A stretch of DNA of 25,665 nucleotides from Methylococcaceae bacterium UBA1147 (GTDB lineage Bacteria > Pseudomonadota > Gammaproteobacteria > Methylococcales > UBA1147): assembly GCA_002311315.1 (NCBI GenBank), contig DBZZ01000047.1, positions 4,024-29,688 of the forward strand. The letters run 5' to 3'. Shown here in pieces: positions 8,127-17,013 of this stretch. How positions within the stretch are numbered: position 1 is the stretch's first letter; each line of letters starts with the position of its first letter. Below the pieces are notes generated by a model. It had not been told where the DNA came from. It was given only the letters and a program-made list of their open reading frames with translations, and did not search any database. The translations under genes were made by a program, and so were the position numbers.

Positions 8127-9362
8127 ATGAAGCCCTTCTTTCGACAACTCCTTTACATGCTGACCGCCCTGGCCATCATATGGTTTTTTCTGCCGGAGCG
8201 CTATGCGGTCAATGTTCCGCTAGGGCTATTGGGACCGCATAACTGGCCCTCCGTTGACGACCCTCTTGAAAAGCGTCTGCACTTACCCGATGGTTTTACG
8301 ATTCGCCTTTACGCGAGCGAACTGCGGGATGCGCGAGCACTGAAATTGACCCGGACCGGCGATCTCTTGATCAGCCTGCCCCGATCCGGGACAATTGTGC
8401 TGCTCGAGACCGACCGGGACAACGATGGATATCCAGATGGTCGGCATCAGCTTGTCTCCGGCCTGAATAGGCCGCACGGCATTGATCTGCATGATGGCTG
8501 GCTGTATGTTGCCGAAACCAATGCCATACGTCGGGTCCGCTTCGACCAGCAGTCGCGAGTGATTCACGGTGATGTCGAGACGGTTGTCACCGGGATTCCC
8601 GCTGGCGGTAATCACTGGACCCGTTCGCTTCGCTTCGGTCCCGACGGCTGGATGTATTTAAGCGTTGGCTCCAGCTGCAACGCCTGCATCGAAACAAACC
8701 CCTGGCGGGCAGCCATTTTACGGTTCCGGCCCGATGGAAACGATGGTGAAATTTATGCCACCGGCCTTCGCAATATGGTGGGGTTCGACTGGAAACCAGA
8801 CACCGGCGAACTTTACGGAGTGGATATCGGCCGCGATTTCCTCGGCAACGATTTCCCGCCAGATGAACTGAATCACATCGAAAGAGGCAGTTTCCATGGC
8901 TGGCCCTATACCAACGGCAACCGGGTTGCTGATCCCGACCTCGGTCATGGCCGCCAGACGGAAATCGACAAGAGCGTCAGGCCATCGCATGAATTCCCAG
9001 CTCACAGCACGCCGTTAAGCATTCATTTCCTTCGATCGGAAGCCTTCCCCCATGGTTACAAGGATGCAGCATTGGTAACCCTCCACGGTTCCTGGAATCG
9101 AACCGAAAAACAGGGATACGAAGTGGTTTCTCTTCATTTCGGAAAAGATGGAACCATCTCCGAACGCAAGTTCATCAGCGGATTCGAGGTGGAGGGGAAG
9201 GTCATCGGCCGACCGGTGGACATTGCAGAAAGCGCCGATGGAACCCTTTTCATTTCAGATGACTTTAGCGGAAGTATCTATGCCATCACGCCTGAAAACA
9301 GCCTGACCGCACTGCATTTAGGCCAAAAGAAGCACCAAACGCCTTCCAAGATCCAGCACTAA
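8127..9362 (+). CDS. Membrane-anchored PQQ-dependent sugar/sorbosone dehydrogenase-like protein
   Basis: A 411-residue six-bladed propeller protein of the soluble glucose/aldose and L-sorbosone dehydrogenase family, which oxidise sugars or related alcohols with PQQ in the periplasm. The N-terminus has one hydrophobic segment (about 8-22) with no clear signal-peptidase site, so it is probably an uncleaved anchor. Family marks include NRPHGID (114-120), LRFGPDGWMYLSVGSSCNAC (168-187, with a probable disulfide in CNAC), GLRNMVGFDW (213-222), DELN (246-249) and FHGWPY (256-261). The substrate cannot be inferred, and not all family members have shown PQQ activity. It is monocistronic and ends 17 bases before the convergent ccmE stop. 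No strong ribosome-binding site precedes the ATG. Confidence 0.85.
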   Translation: MKPFFRQLLYMLTALAIIWFFLPERYAVNVPLGLLGPHNWPSVDDPLEKRLHLPDGFTIRLYASELRDARALKLTRTGDLLISLPRSGTIVLLETDRDNDGYPDGRHQLVSGLNRPHGIDLHDGWLYVAETNAIRRVRFDQQSRVIHGDVETVVTGIPAGGNHWTRSLRFGPDGWMYLSVGSSCNACIETNPWRAAILRFRPDGNDGEIYATGLRNMVGFDWKPDTGELYGVDIGRDFLGNDFPPDELNHIERGSFHGWPYTNGNRVADPDLGHGRQTEIDKSVRPSHEFPAHSTPLSIHFLRSEAFPHGYKDAALVTLHGSWNRTEKQGYEVVSLHFGKDGTISERKFISGFEVEGKVIGRPVDIAESADGTLFISDDFSGSIYAITPENSLTALHLGQKKHQTPSKIQH

Positions 9363-9379
9363 CAAAGGCTCCGGCGAGA

Positions 9380-9817
9380 TCACTTCAGGTCCTCGGGTGC
9401 CCGTTTCAGGCTGGCAGCGACCTCCGGAGGCATATAGTTTTCATCGTGTTTTGCAAGAACTTCTTCGGCCACGAAGACACCGTCGGTACGCAGGCGTCCT
9501 CTCGATACGATCCCTTGCCCTTCCCTGAAAAGGTCTGGCAGAATGCCGGTGTACTCTACCGAAACCACCTGTTCGAAATCGGTGAGATCGAAACGCACGA
9601 GAAGGTCGTCACCCGGCCTCTGGACACTGCCCTCGACCACCATTCCACCAAGCCTGAAGACCGCAGTGTCAGGGGCTTTTCCAGCAACTACTTCGGTCGG
9701 GGCAAAGAAAAACATCAAGTTCTGGTTGAACGCATTAAGTCCGAAGCCCGCGGCAACGGCAATGGCCACCACCATGGCAAGAATCAGATAAAGACGCTGT
9801 TTTCTGACCGGTTTCAT
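9380..9817 (-). CDS. ccmE: Cytochrome c maturation heme chaperone CcmE
   Basis: A 145-residue periplasmic heme chaperone with an N-terminal membrane anchor (about 8-27). It binds heme covalently through the histidine of HDENY: H124, with Y128 as the likely axial ligand. The OB-fold region carries the family segments RLGGMVVEGSV and YTGILPDLFREGQG. It receives heme from the CcmABCD complex and passes it to CcmF. The start overlaps the ccmD stop (ATGA, 9814-9817). It is the last gene of the run. No ccmF follows; the next gene is convergent. Confidence 0.96.
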   Translation of the reverse strand: MKPVRKQRLYLILAMVVAIAVAAGFGLNAFNQNLMFFFAPTEVVAGKAPDTAVFRLGGMVVEGSVQRPGDDLLVRFDLTDFEQVVSVEYTGILPDLFREGQGIVSRGRLRTDGVFVAEEVLAKHDENYMPPEVAASLKRAPEDLK

Positions 9818-9993
9818 AAATCACTCATTCTCTCTTGATTTCGGCGACGACGATTAGCAATATCTTTCAATGCTCGTTTCTGCTGACGAATCGGAAGAAT
9901 GATATTCAACGCTAGGACCACGAAAGCGATGCCGTAGGAGGTCCAAATGTAAAAACCGTAACCTCCCATGTGAAGGAATTGATCCAGATTCAT
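9814..9993 (-). CDS. ccmD: Heme exporter protein D, CcmD
   Basis: A 59-residue single-span membrane protein read directly from the minus strand. It starts MNLDQFLHMGGYGFYIWTSY, with the family's aromatic-rich GGYGFYIWxSY entry to one membrane segment (about 15-33). A basic cytoplasmic tail follows, including RRRRNQER. CcmD stabilises the CcmABC-CcmE complex and helps release holo-CcmE. The gene overlaps ccmC upstream and ccmE downstream through stop-start overlaps, as is usual for this operon. Placement, length and composition make the call firm. Confidence 0.94.
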   Translation of the reverse strand: MNLDQFLHMGGYGFYIWTSYGIAFVVLALNIILPIRQQKRALKDIANRRRRNQERMSDL

Positions 9994-10736
9994 CGTTTTT
10001 CCAGGAGTTCACTGACCCAGTTACTGTTGCTTTCCCGTTCGATCAGCTCGCCGCGGGCGCGTATCAGGACCGAAATTAGGTAAAACAGCTTGAAACCGCC
10101 CGCCATCAAAAGCAATGGGATCAGCATCGAAACATGGATTGAAGGTTTATCAAATTTGGTGACGGTCGGGCCCTGGTGCAAGGTATTCCACCACTCTACC
10201 GAATAATGAATGATCGGAATATTGACCAATCCGACCAAGGCCAGAATTGCAACGGCCCGCGATGCCGTCCGCTTGTCTTCGATCGCTGCGTAAAGGCCAA
10301 TCACGCCAAGGTACAGGAACAGAAGGATCAGCTCCGAAGTCAAACGCGCGTCCCAAACCCACCAACTGCCCCACATCGGTTTACCCCAGAGAGAACCCGT
10401 AACCAGCGCCAGGAAAGTAAAACTGGCCCCGATCGGGGCACTGCTAATGGCAATGACCTCCGCGTTCTTCATATGCCAGATTAACCCGATGGCTCCGCAC
10501 ACTGCCATGACCACGTAAACAAAGAGCGACATCCACGCGCTGGGCACGTGAACATAAATGATCCGGAAACTGTCGCCCTGCTGGTAATCCGCCGGTGCTT
10601 CCACCAGGCCACCCCAAAGTCCAGTGGCGATGAGCAGCGCGCAAAGCAGGCTAAGCCACGGCAGGATCTTGCCGGTAAACCGATAGAAATGGGGCGGCGA
10701 CCCCATTCGATGATAAAAGCGTAGTAATCTGTTCAA
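9990..10736 (-). CDS. ccmC: Heme handling protein CcmC
   Basis: A 248-residue six-span inner-membrane protein that binds heme at the outer face and presents it to CcmE. The tryptophan-rich motif WGSWWVWD is at 122-129, and the flanking heme-ligand histidines are H63 (YVHVPSAW) and H187 (WWNTLHQ). The N-terminus before MGSPPHFY has a length similar to that of other CcmC proteins, which supports the TTG start at 10736. That start overlaps the ccmB stop as TTGA. An internal ATG at 10706 would remove ten residues and is less likely. Confidence 0.95.
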   Translation of the reverse strand: MNRLLRFYHRMGSPPHFYRFTGKILPWLSLLCALLIATGLWGGLVEAPADYQQGDSFRIIYVHVPSAWMSLFVYVVMAVCGAIGLIWHMKNAEVIAISSAPIGASFTFLALVTGSLWGKPMWGSWWVWDARLTSELILLFLYLGVIGLYAAIEDKRTASRAVAILALVGLVNIPIIHYSVEWWNTLHQGPTVTKFDKPSIHVSMLIPLLLMAGGFKLFYLISVLIRARGELIERESNSNWVSELLEKR

Positions 10737-11416
10737 CTCAAACTCATTCGTAGTGCGGCAGCTGTCGGCAATGGTGCCAGAGCCAAGGCCAAGGCCAGTA
10801 GCGCGGCAAGCATGGACAGCTGACCATTGACGGGAAACCCAGCGGCAGACATTTGTACGGCACTGGTACCGAAGATCAGGACCGGGATATAAAGAGGTAA
10901 AACCAGTAGAGAAATAATCACTCCACCGCGACGCAAACCGACTGTCAGAGCCACGCCGATTGCTCCCACTAGGCTCAGTATCGGTGTTCCGATCAGAAGG
11001 GTCAGTATCAAGGTTTCAAGACCCTCGCCTGACAATCCGAGCAAGATGCACAGCAGTGGCGCAACCAGTATCAACGGGAGCCCGGTGACCAGCCAGTGCG
11101 CCGTGACCTTGGCCAACACCAGTACGGTAACCGGATGGGCACTCAACAGCAACTGCTCCAACGATCCGTCCTCGAAATCCGATCTAAAAATGCTCTCCAG
11201 GGAAAGCATCGAGGCAAGCAATGCGGAAACCCAGATCACCCCCGGAGCCATGGAAAGAAGCAAGGCGCGATCAGCCCCTGTTCCGAGTGCAAACAAAGTC
11301 ACTACGATGACAAAGAACAACACTGGATTCACGCATTCCGAACGCTGTCTGAAATTGATCACGAGGTCCCGCCTGAGTAGCAGGCTGAACGCCCTGGCAA
11401 GGGATCGATCATTCAT
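10733..11416 (-). CDS. ccmB: Heme ABC exporter permease CcmB
   Basis: A 227-residue six-span membrane protein, permease partner of CcmA in cytochrome c maturation. It shows the family N-terminus LLRRDLVINFRQRSE..NPVLFFVIVV, an acidic cytoplasmic segment FEDGSLEQLLLS, and FGTSAVQ near the last spans. ATP hydrolysis by CcmA through CcmB is needed to release heme-loaded CcmE from CcmC. The ATG shares one base with the ccmA stop (TAATG), and the stop overlaps the ccmC start. Confidence 0.94.
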   Translation of the reverse strand: MNDRSLARAFSLLLRRDLVINFRQRSECVNPVLFFVIVVTLFALGTGADRALLLSMAPGVIWVSALLASMLSLESIFRSDFEDGSLEQLLLSAHPVTVLVLAKVTAHWLVTGLPLILVAPLLCILLGLSGEGLETLILTLLIGTPILSLVGAIGVALTVGLRRGGVIISLLVLPLYIPVLIFGTSAVQMSAAGFPVNGQLSMLAALLALALALAPLPTAAALRMSLS

Positions 11417-12060
11417 TAGGACAAACGCAGGCGGGTAATTTCCACGCCCGGCAGTTCCATTGCATGATGCGAAGTCATGACCACCATTCCTCCGTGTGTC
11501 AAATGGGAAGAAATCAGCTGTTCACAAATCTCGACACCGCGACGGTCCAGCGACGTAAACGGTTCATCCAGTATCCATAGCCGGCTGACGGTGGCCAACA
11601 ACCTTGAAAGCGCCAGCCGCCTTTTCTGACCTGCCGACAGGGCCCTCGCCAGAACCTCATTGTAACCTGACAATTGCAGGCGTTTGAGGATCGTTTGCAG
11701 ATCGGTACCCGAGGGCTTGCCCAAGGCTTTGGCCAGCTGAATATTCTCGGCAACGGTCAGGTCACCCTTGATGCCATCATGATGACCGATATAGGCCATT
11801 TCCTGGTGGTAGAGGGGTCCGAGTTCGCCGATCGGCGAGTCGTCCCAGTTGATTGAACCTGATTCCTGCATCCGGATCCCGCACAGAATCCGCAACAGGC
11901 TGGTCTTTCCTGAACCGTTCCGCCCTTCCACCACCAGAAGCTCCCCTGCCCGCAGACGGAAGCTGAGGTCCTTGAAAAGATCCCGTCCGTCCCTACTGCA
12001 ATGCAGGCCTGAAACGGTAAGACCCGGTTCCGCACGCTGTTGCTGGTCGGGTCCACTCAT
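11416..12060 (-). CDS. ccmA: Heme ABC exporter ATPase CcmA
   Basis: A 214-residue ABC ATPase with Walker A GRNGSGKT (46-53), signature LSAGQKRRLALSRL and Walker B LWILDEP, the CcmA form of these motifs. It drives release of holo-CcmE together with CcmB. The longest frame begins at TTG 12081. I prefer the ATG at 12060 because GGTGG lies about nine bases upstream and the conserved fold starts shortly after. It starts 74 bases after the DUF4340 gene on the same strand, so it may be in one transcript with the upstream block or have a local promoter that I cannot see clearly. Confidence 0.94.
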   Translation of the reverse strand: MSGPDQQQRAEPGLTVSGLHCSRDGRDLFKDLSFRLRAGELLVVEGRNGSGKTSLLRILCGIRMQESGSINWDDSPIGELGPLYHQEMAYIGHHDGIKGDLTVAENIQLAKALGKPSGTDLQTILKRLQLSGYNEVLARALSAGQKRRLALSRLLATVSRLWILDEPFTSLDRRGVEICEQLISSHLTHGGMVVMTSHHAMELPGVEITRLRLS

Positions 12061-12134
12061 CAGCACACCACCCCGCTCCAAAGCCGGATTCCTGTCGTGT
12101 TCAGAAACCAGTCTTTCATATTGCCGGACAAAGC

Positions 12135-13097
12135 CTAATCGGTCGACCTTGGATCGGCCGCCGAATTCTCAACCGGGTTTACGGGACCCTCCTGCACTAG
12201 TTTTGCCCGCTGCACATCTTGCAGACTTTCCAGATTGTACTTTGAAACCTTGAAAAAATACTCGCTGTTAGACGCTTTCAACACGTACTGATCCTTTTCG
12301 TCCAGCTTTCCGTAGCGGTACTGTATCCGCTCACCGCTCTTGGAGAGAATGACAAAATCAAATTCCGGGGACTCAAGGTGAAAAGAAGGGACATCCTCTT
12401 TACCCAGGACCTCCAGGAATCCCAGCGTACTGACGTCGGCAAGCAAGTTCGCAATTCCCGCTTCCACCACCATTTCCGCATCGCTTATCCCTTCAACCGT
12501 GAATTTTCCGTCGGCGCCCCTGAGCACTAGGTCACTAAGTTCTATTCCCTCGATCTGGTCACGGGGAAGATGCAGGAAGTTCTGGTCGGCCCATTCCCGG
12601 GTCTTGATGCTGGCCTGGTAGGCACTGAACATGATCCCGTAGATAGTATTGCTCCCATCCATCCTGGCATGAATCTTCTTGAACCCGGGGGAAGTACCCA
12701 GATAAAGGGTTTCGGTCACATTGGCCGATGAAAAAACCAGCTTGCGTTCGAACTGGTCCGCGGCAACCTTGAACCGGCTCTCGGCGGCATCGGTGGTAGC
12801 AACCGGCCAGCCAATCTTGGTGTCAAACAGTTTACCGAAGGTACGGGTTATTTTTTCAACGGAGGCCGGAAAACCGAAATAATCCGGCAAAACCCAGTTC
12901 CCCCCCTGTTTTTCCAGCACCAGTGGCCTGTCTTCCGGCTGTTCGATCACAATTCTGTCGAGCGAATCAAGCTGCAGGTCCACCAGCTTCTCGTTCTGAA
13001 TATAAGCCCCGGTATCCGAGTCGGACAGAAACAGAACAAAGGTCAGAATAACCTGGGCCACAAACAGAACTGATAGGTTTCTAAACTGATTGACCAT
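12135..13097 (-). CDS. DUF4340 domain protein of a Gld-like ABC cluster
   Basis: A 320-residue protein with one N-terminal hydrophobic segment (about 8-24) and a large, probably periplasmic, body. The segments VDLQLDSLDRIVIEQ, NWVLPDYFGFPAS and YLGTSPGFKKIHAR, together with repeated beta-rich modules, fit DUF4340. Such proteins commonly lie beside GldA/GldF/GldG-like ABC genes, as here. It starts four bases after the fused GldF/GldG gene with a G-rich ribosome-binding site, so the two are almost certainly co-expressed. The molecular function is not established. Confidence 0.82.
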   Translation of the reverse strand: MVNQFRNLSVLFVAQVILTFVLFLSDSDTGAYIQNEKLVDLQLDSLDRIVIEQPEDRPLVLEKQGGNWVLPDYFGFPASVEKITRTFGKLFDTKIGWPVATTDAAESRFKVAADQFERKLVFSSANVTETLYLGTSPGFKKIHARMDGSNTIYGIMFSAYQASIKTREWADQNFLHLPRDQIEGIELSDLVLRGADGKFTVEGISDAEMVVEAGIANLLADVSTLGFLEVLGKEDVPSFHLESPEFDFVILSKSGERIQYRYGKLDEKDQYVLKASNSEYFFKVSKYNLESLQDVQRAKLVQEGPVNPVENSAADPRSTD

Positions 13098-13100
13098 CGA

Positions 13101-16010
13101 TTAAAGACCCCCGCTCTCAAGCACATCGCGGTAACGCAAAGTCGCCTGACCACGGATATAGCGATAAACAAAATACACGATGACCAAACCGAACAGAGCA
13201 AACGCATAATTCAGGTATTCCCAGAACAGATGCATCTGGCCGGCCTGCTGATACAGGGTCCTTGAAAAGTGGCCCCGACTCCGAATGGAAAGTAGTGCTC
13301 GGTCTTCAAGCGACCAATCAACGGCATTTTCGGCCAGATCCAGCGAATTGGAATACAGGGTGCCATTAGCGCTCGATGCCATCTGTATCGTCTGGTCGGT
13401 CAGGAATTCATTCGATGAAAAAACAATAATGCGCGCCGATTCGGGTGATTTCTCAATCACACCTGAAATCACGGCCATGTTCTGAGCCCCTTCCTGGTCC
13501 TCGCCCTCCTTCTTAGGGTCTGAAGCCTTGTCGTCTGGATCGGCCAGCATCGGGGACGGTCTATCCTTGAAGAAAGATTCGAATGTCCCTTCGACCGAAA
13601 CTCCCAGCGTGTAAACTTGCCTTTCATTTCCCGGTTCGAAGCCAAGTGGCCCGTGGACACGGAAGTTCGGCAGGATTTGTAATGATTCCGAACTCCAAGC
13701 CTGGTCCGAAGTTTTCATGAACCGGGAAACCTGTCGCTTGTTGTTCTTCTCTGCATCAAGACTCAGTGGAGAAGCCCAGTCGATGGTTACCTGTGCAAGG
13801 CCCGCGGCAAGGCCATCACCCGAATCAAGCCCCTCGCCCCGAACATCAATAAAATAGGGGTATTCGATCATGCGCATCTCCTGTATCACGAATCCGCCGA
13901 CGCTTCGACTAACCGGGATCGGCAACATGGTGTTCTGCGGATCAAGTACCATCGACTGATCGACCGATATTCCGTGATGTAGAAGCCATTTGGTCAACCC
14001 CGATTCATACTCCGATGCGCTCAGGGACCCTCCGCCGATCACTGCCTCGTAGGGCGATGTGGAGACGATCACGGTTCCACCCTTCATCAGGAATTGGTCC
14101 ATGGCAAAGACCTGCCGATCGCTCAGTGAACGCGGGGCCACCACAAACAACAAATCAACATCCTCAGGGAGCAACCCGTTGGCCATGTTTGCCGGCACCA
14201 GAATATGGTTTTCTTGCAGTTTCTCGCGCAGCAATTGAAATCGCTTCCCTGATGATTGCATTTGCTGCATGTACGGGTTTGCCGCCGGAATGGGCGGAGT
14301 ATGCAAAGCCACGGTGCGCATGAATCCCGAAGAATAGCGCTTCATCGCCGCTTCGAGACTTCTCCTGAAAGCATTCCCGTCAAGATACTCGCTGACCGGG
14401 ACCTGAACCACTTGGTCTCCATTTTCTAGAATCATGTGGAAATAGAAAGTCTCGGGGTCAAGCAGACCCGCCCTCATGGGCCGAAAACCGTATTGTTCGT
14501 CAATCTCCATCGCGACCGCACGATTGTTTTCATCAGGATCGACGAACCGATATTCAAATTTTCCGGAAGACCTGCCTTCCAGCTCATCAAGCACCTCAGC
14601 AATCTCCTGGCGATAGCCGGCCAACCCCTCCGGAAGCACGGAATCGCTAGAAACATACGCGGTAAAACGAACACGGTTTTTCAGTCCCAGAAACAGATCG
14701 CCGGCACTCTGGTATTCATAAAGCACCTTCTTGATCGATCGGGTGATCTCGTATTCTGGGTTCTGCAATTCAACGTCCATTTGCGTTTCAGTCGCCGATC
14801 TCACCTCGACCAGATCTCTGAATCCGAGAACCTGGTACTGGTCACCATACTGAACCAGAACATCAAAGTACGAATTCACCAGCGATGCCTGGTACTTATC
14901 TGAAATCTGGAAGGGGACAGGCTTAATGCCGTATTTCTGTCCGGCCTCTTCTTCCAATTCCGGATGTTCCAGCGGGTCGACGAACTCCGCACGCACCTTG
15001 CCGCCGCTAGCAACCTCATATTCCAGTATCAGATCACGAAGTTGTGGCACGAGTGGCGCCAGCAACGGATGCGTCTTGGCGCTGAAATAACCCCGGATCA
15101 GCAGTGGCTCGCGCAACTGGTCCAGGTAATGCCGGGTCGCATTGGAAATCGAATAAATTTTTCCTTCTGTAAGATCGATCCGGATCCAGGTCACTTTCTG
15201 TAACCACAGATTAGTCACGGCAAAGTTTGCCACCATAAGGGTGACCAGAATTTGCCAGCGAAGATGCGACGGCTGCTTCGATCCCCTATCCCATCGACCC
15301 GATTCCAAGAAATAGACATTCAGGCACAGGAAGATGCCAATGATGCTGAGATAATAGTAAAGATCCCGGAAGTCGATTACCCCACGGGTAATGGAAGAAA
15401 ATCTCGACCCGCTTCCCAGCATCTTAAAGAATTCGCTCAGCGTGTTGCCGAACAGTTGGGTCACGGTGTCAGATCCAAGCAGGTAAAACAGCGTGCACAC
15501 CAAGACCGTTGTAATCAGGCTGACAATCTGGCTATCGCTCCGCGCGCTGACGGTCAGGCCGATCGCTGTATACGCACCGGCCAGGAAAAGAGTCGCAATG
15601 TAGGCGCCCCAAACAGGCCCCCAGTCAAGGTTGCCAAGCAAGCTAACCGTGAACGGTACCGGCAGGGTCAGTAGCAGAGCAATGGCTACAAGTCCCATAC
15701 AGGCGAAAAACTTACCCAGCACAAAATCAACCGGGCTGACCGGTGCCGTCAACAGAAATTCCAGTGTCCCAGCTCGCTTTTCTTCGCTCCACATGCGCAT
15801 CGTTAACGCGGAGACCAGGAAGATCAGCAAAACCGGCATCCACTCGAAAAGAGGTCTCGCATCGGAGATATTCCGGGCGAAAAATTTCTCAACCCAGAAG
15901 AAAACAAAGAGGGTCACGACCAGAAAGGCCCCAAAAAAAATAAATGCCGCTGGTGAAGCGAAAAATCCCGCGATTTCCTTTCTTGCAACCAGGTTGGTCC
16001 TACGCTGCAT
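13101..16010 (-). CDS. Fused ABC-2 permease / Gldg-family protein (GldF-GldG-like)
   Basis: A 969-residue membrane protein. The first 240 or so residues form a multi-span ABC-2 permease with the recognisable MRMWSEEKRAGTLEFLLTAP loop (71-90). A further span leads into a long soluble Gldg-type domain, beginning with WIRIDLTEGKIYSIS, containing DVDLLFVVAPRSLSD, and ending in a final membrane span and basic tail. In Bacteroidetes, GldF and GldG are separate gliding-motility proteins; proteobacterial fusions have no agreed role. I chose the ATG at 16010, preceded by GGGAGGG about ten bases upstream, rather than the longer frame at 16073. This start overlaps the ATPase stop by 11 bases. Confidence 0.85.
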   Translation of the reverse strand: MQRRTNLVARKEIAGFFASPAAFIFFGAFLVVTLFVFFWVEKFFARNISDARPLFEWMPVLLIFLVSALTMRMWSEEKRAGTLEFLLTAPVSPVDFVLGKFFACMGLVAIALLLTLPVPFTVSLLGNLDWGPVWGAYIATLFLAGAYTAIGLTVSARSDSQIVSLITTVLVCTLFYLLGSDTVTQLFGNTLSEFFKMLGSGSRFSSITRGVIDFRDLYYYLSIIGIFLCLNVYFLESGRWDRGSKQPSHLRWQILVTLMVANFAVTNLWLQKVTWIRIDLTEGKIYSISNATRHYLDQLREPLLIRGYFSAKTHPLLAPLVPQLRDLILEYEVASGGKVRAEFVDPLEHPELEEEAGQKYGIKPVPFQISDKYQASLVNSYFDVLVQYGDQYQVLGFRDLVEVRSATETQMDVELQNPEYEITRSIKKVLYEYQSAGDLFLGLKNRVRFTAYVSSDSVLPEGLAGYRQEIAEVLDELEGRSSGKFEYRFVDPDENNRAVAMEIDEQYGFRPMRAGLLDPETFYFHMILENGDQVVQVPVSEYLDGNAFRRSLEAAMKRYSSGFMRTVALHTPPIPAANPYMQQMQSSGKRFQLLREKLQENHILVPANMANGLLPEDVDLLFVVAPRSLSDRQVFAMDQFLMKGGTVIVSTSPYEAVIGGGSLSASEYESGLTKWLLHHGISVDQSMVLDPQNTMLPIPVSRSVGGFVIQEMRMIEYPYFIDVRGEGLDSGDGLAAGLAQVTIDWASPLSLDAEKNNKRQVSRFMKTSDQAWSSESLQILPNFRVHGPLGFEPGNERQVYTLGVSVEGTFESFFKDRPSPMLADPDDKASDPKKEGEDQEGAQNMAVISGVIEKSPESARIIVFSSNEFLTDQTIQMASSANGTLYSNSLDLAENAVDWSLEDRALLSIRSRGHFSRTLYQQAGQMHLFWEYLNYAFALFGLVIVYFVYRYIRGQATLRYRDVLESGGL

Positions 16011-16962
16011 CCTGATGCCCTCCCGCGTCCCTGTCGGTAGCATTGATTTCGTTAAACACGCCTTCAAGGTCACGTTTTTCTGGGGTCAATCCATAAAGCC
16101 GATACCCCAGATCGAGTACAGTCCTTGCCACAGGCTGTGACATTTCATCCACCGAGCCATCCAGAACCGCAAATTCCAGCGCGTAATGGTAGCGGCCTTC
16201 GCTACTGCGAAGGAATTCGGCCGAGGAAACACCGTCAATCCGCATAAGGTTCTCCACAGCGAACCCCGGTGCGGCATCAATCACCAGAATGAGTTTTTGT
16301 CCCTTTTCCAGATCCTTGATCCTCGAATCAACCGCTAGACGACCATCGCGAATGATCAGGACCCGATCGCAAACCGCCTGAACCTCGCGCAGGATATGAG
16401 TCGACAGGATCACGGTAGACTCCCTGCCCAGTTCGACGATGATGTCGAGCATGTGCTGAATCTGCGAGGGATCCAGCCCATTCGTAGGCTCGTCAAGAAT
16501 CAGGATGTCAGACTGTTTCAGAATTGCCTGAGCAACACCGACCCGCTGCCTGTAACCCCGAGAGAGCGTACTGATCGGATGAGTCGCCTTGTCCTCGAGT
16601 TCCATCCGCCGGATGGCCATGCGTATGGCCGGCTTTCGGGCTTCAACGGTCAATCCTCTCAGGCCGGCCGCATAATCCAGGAAATCGATCACTGTCATAT
16701 CGGGATAAAGCGGGCAATTCTCCGGCAGGTATCCAATTCGTTGCTGGATGGCCAAACGGTCATTGGCCATATTGAGATCATCGACCAGAATCGAACCGGA
16801 GGTCGGCTCCAAATACCCGGTCATCATTTTCATGATGGTTGTCTTGCCGGCGCCGTTATGGCCCAGCAATCCAACGATCTCACCTGATTCAATTCTGCAG
16901 GAAACGTCTTCGACGGCCTTGAAGTCACCATATAATCTCGTCAGATCGCGCGCTTCAATCAT
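16000..16962 (-). CDS. GldA-like ABC transporter ATPase
   Basis: A 320-residue ABC ATPase, cytoplasmic partner of the fused permease downstream. Walker A is GHNGAGKT (34-41), the signature is LSRGYRQR (133-140, the form typical of GldA-type ATPases) and Walker B is ILILDEP (153-159). About 90 residues follow the ATPase core, as in multidrug/NosF/GldA-type proteins. The ATG at 16962 has AGGGCACT just upstream and AGGAG a little further. It starts 51 bases after the cupredoxin stop on the same strand. Cargo is unknown; a copper-enzyme maturation role would be a guess based on the neighbours. Confidence 0.9.
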   Translation of the reverse strand: MIEARDLTRLYGDFKAVEDVSCRIESGEIVGLLGHNGAGKTTIMKMMTGYLEPTSGSILVDDLNMANDRLAIQQRIGYLPENCPLYPDMTVIDFLDYAAGLRGLTVEARKPAIRMAIRRMELEDKATHPISTLSRGYRQRVGVAQAILKQSDILILDEPTNGLDPSQIQHMLDIIVELGRESTVILSTHILREVQAVCDRVLIIRDGRLAVDSRIKDLEKGQKLILVIDAAPGFAVENLMRIDGVSSAEFLRSSEGRYHYALEFAVLDGSVDEMSQPVARTVLDLGYRLYGLTPEKRDLEGVFNEINATDRDAGGHQDAA

Positions 16963-17013
16963 AGTGCCCTACTTTCTCCTCTTTTCTGATAACCATGGTC
17001 TCAATGCAAAATC

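Noticed and set aside
14436..14903. 155-codon plus-strand frame
   Set aside because: It is antisense to the GldF/GldG fusion, with composition explained by the opposite strand.
16011..16073. Upstream start for the GldF/GldG fusion
   Set aside because: It lies inside the ATPase gene and before the strong GGGAGGG site that serves ATG 16010.
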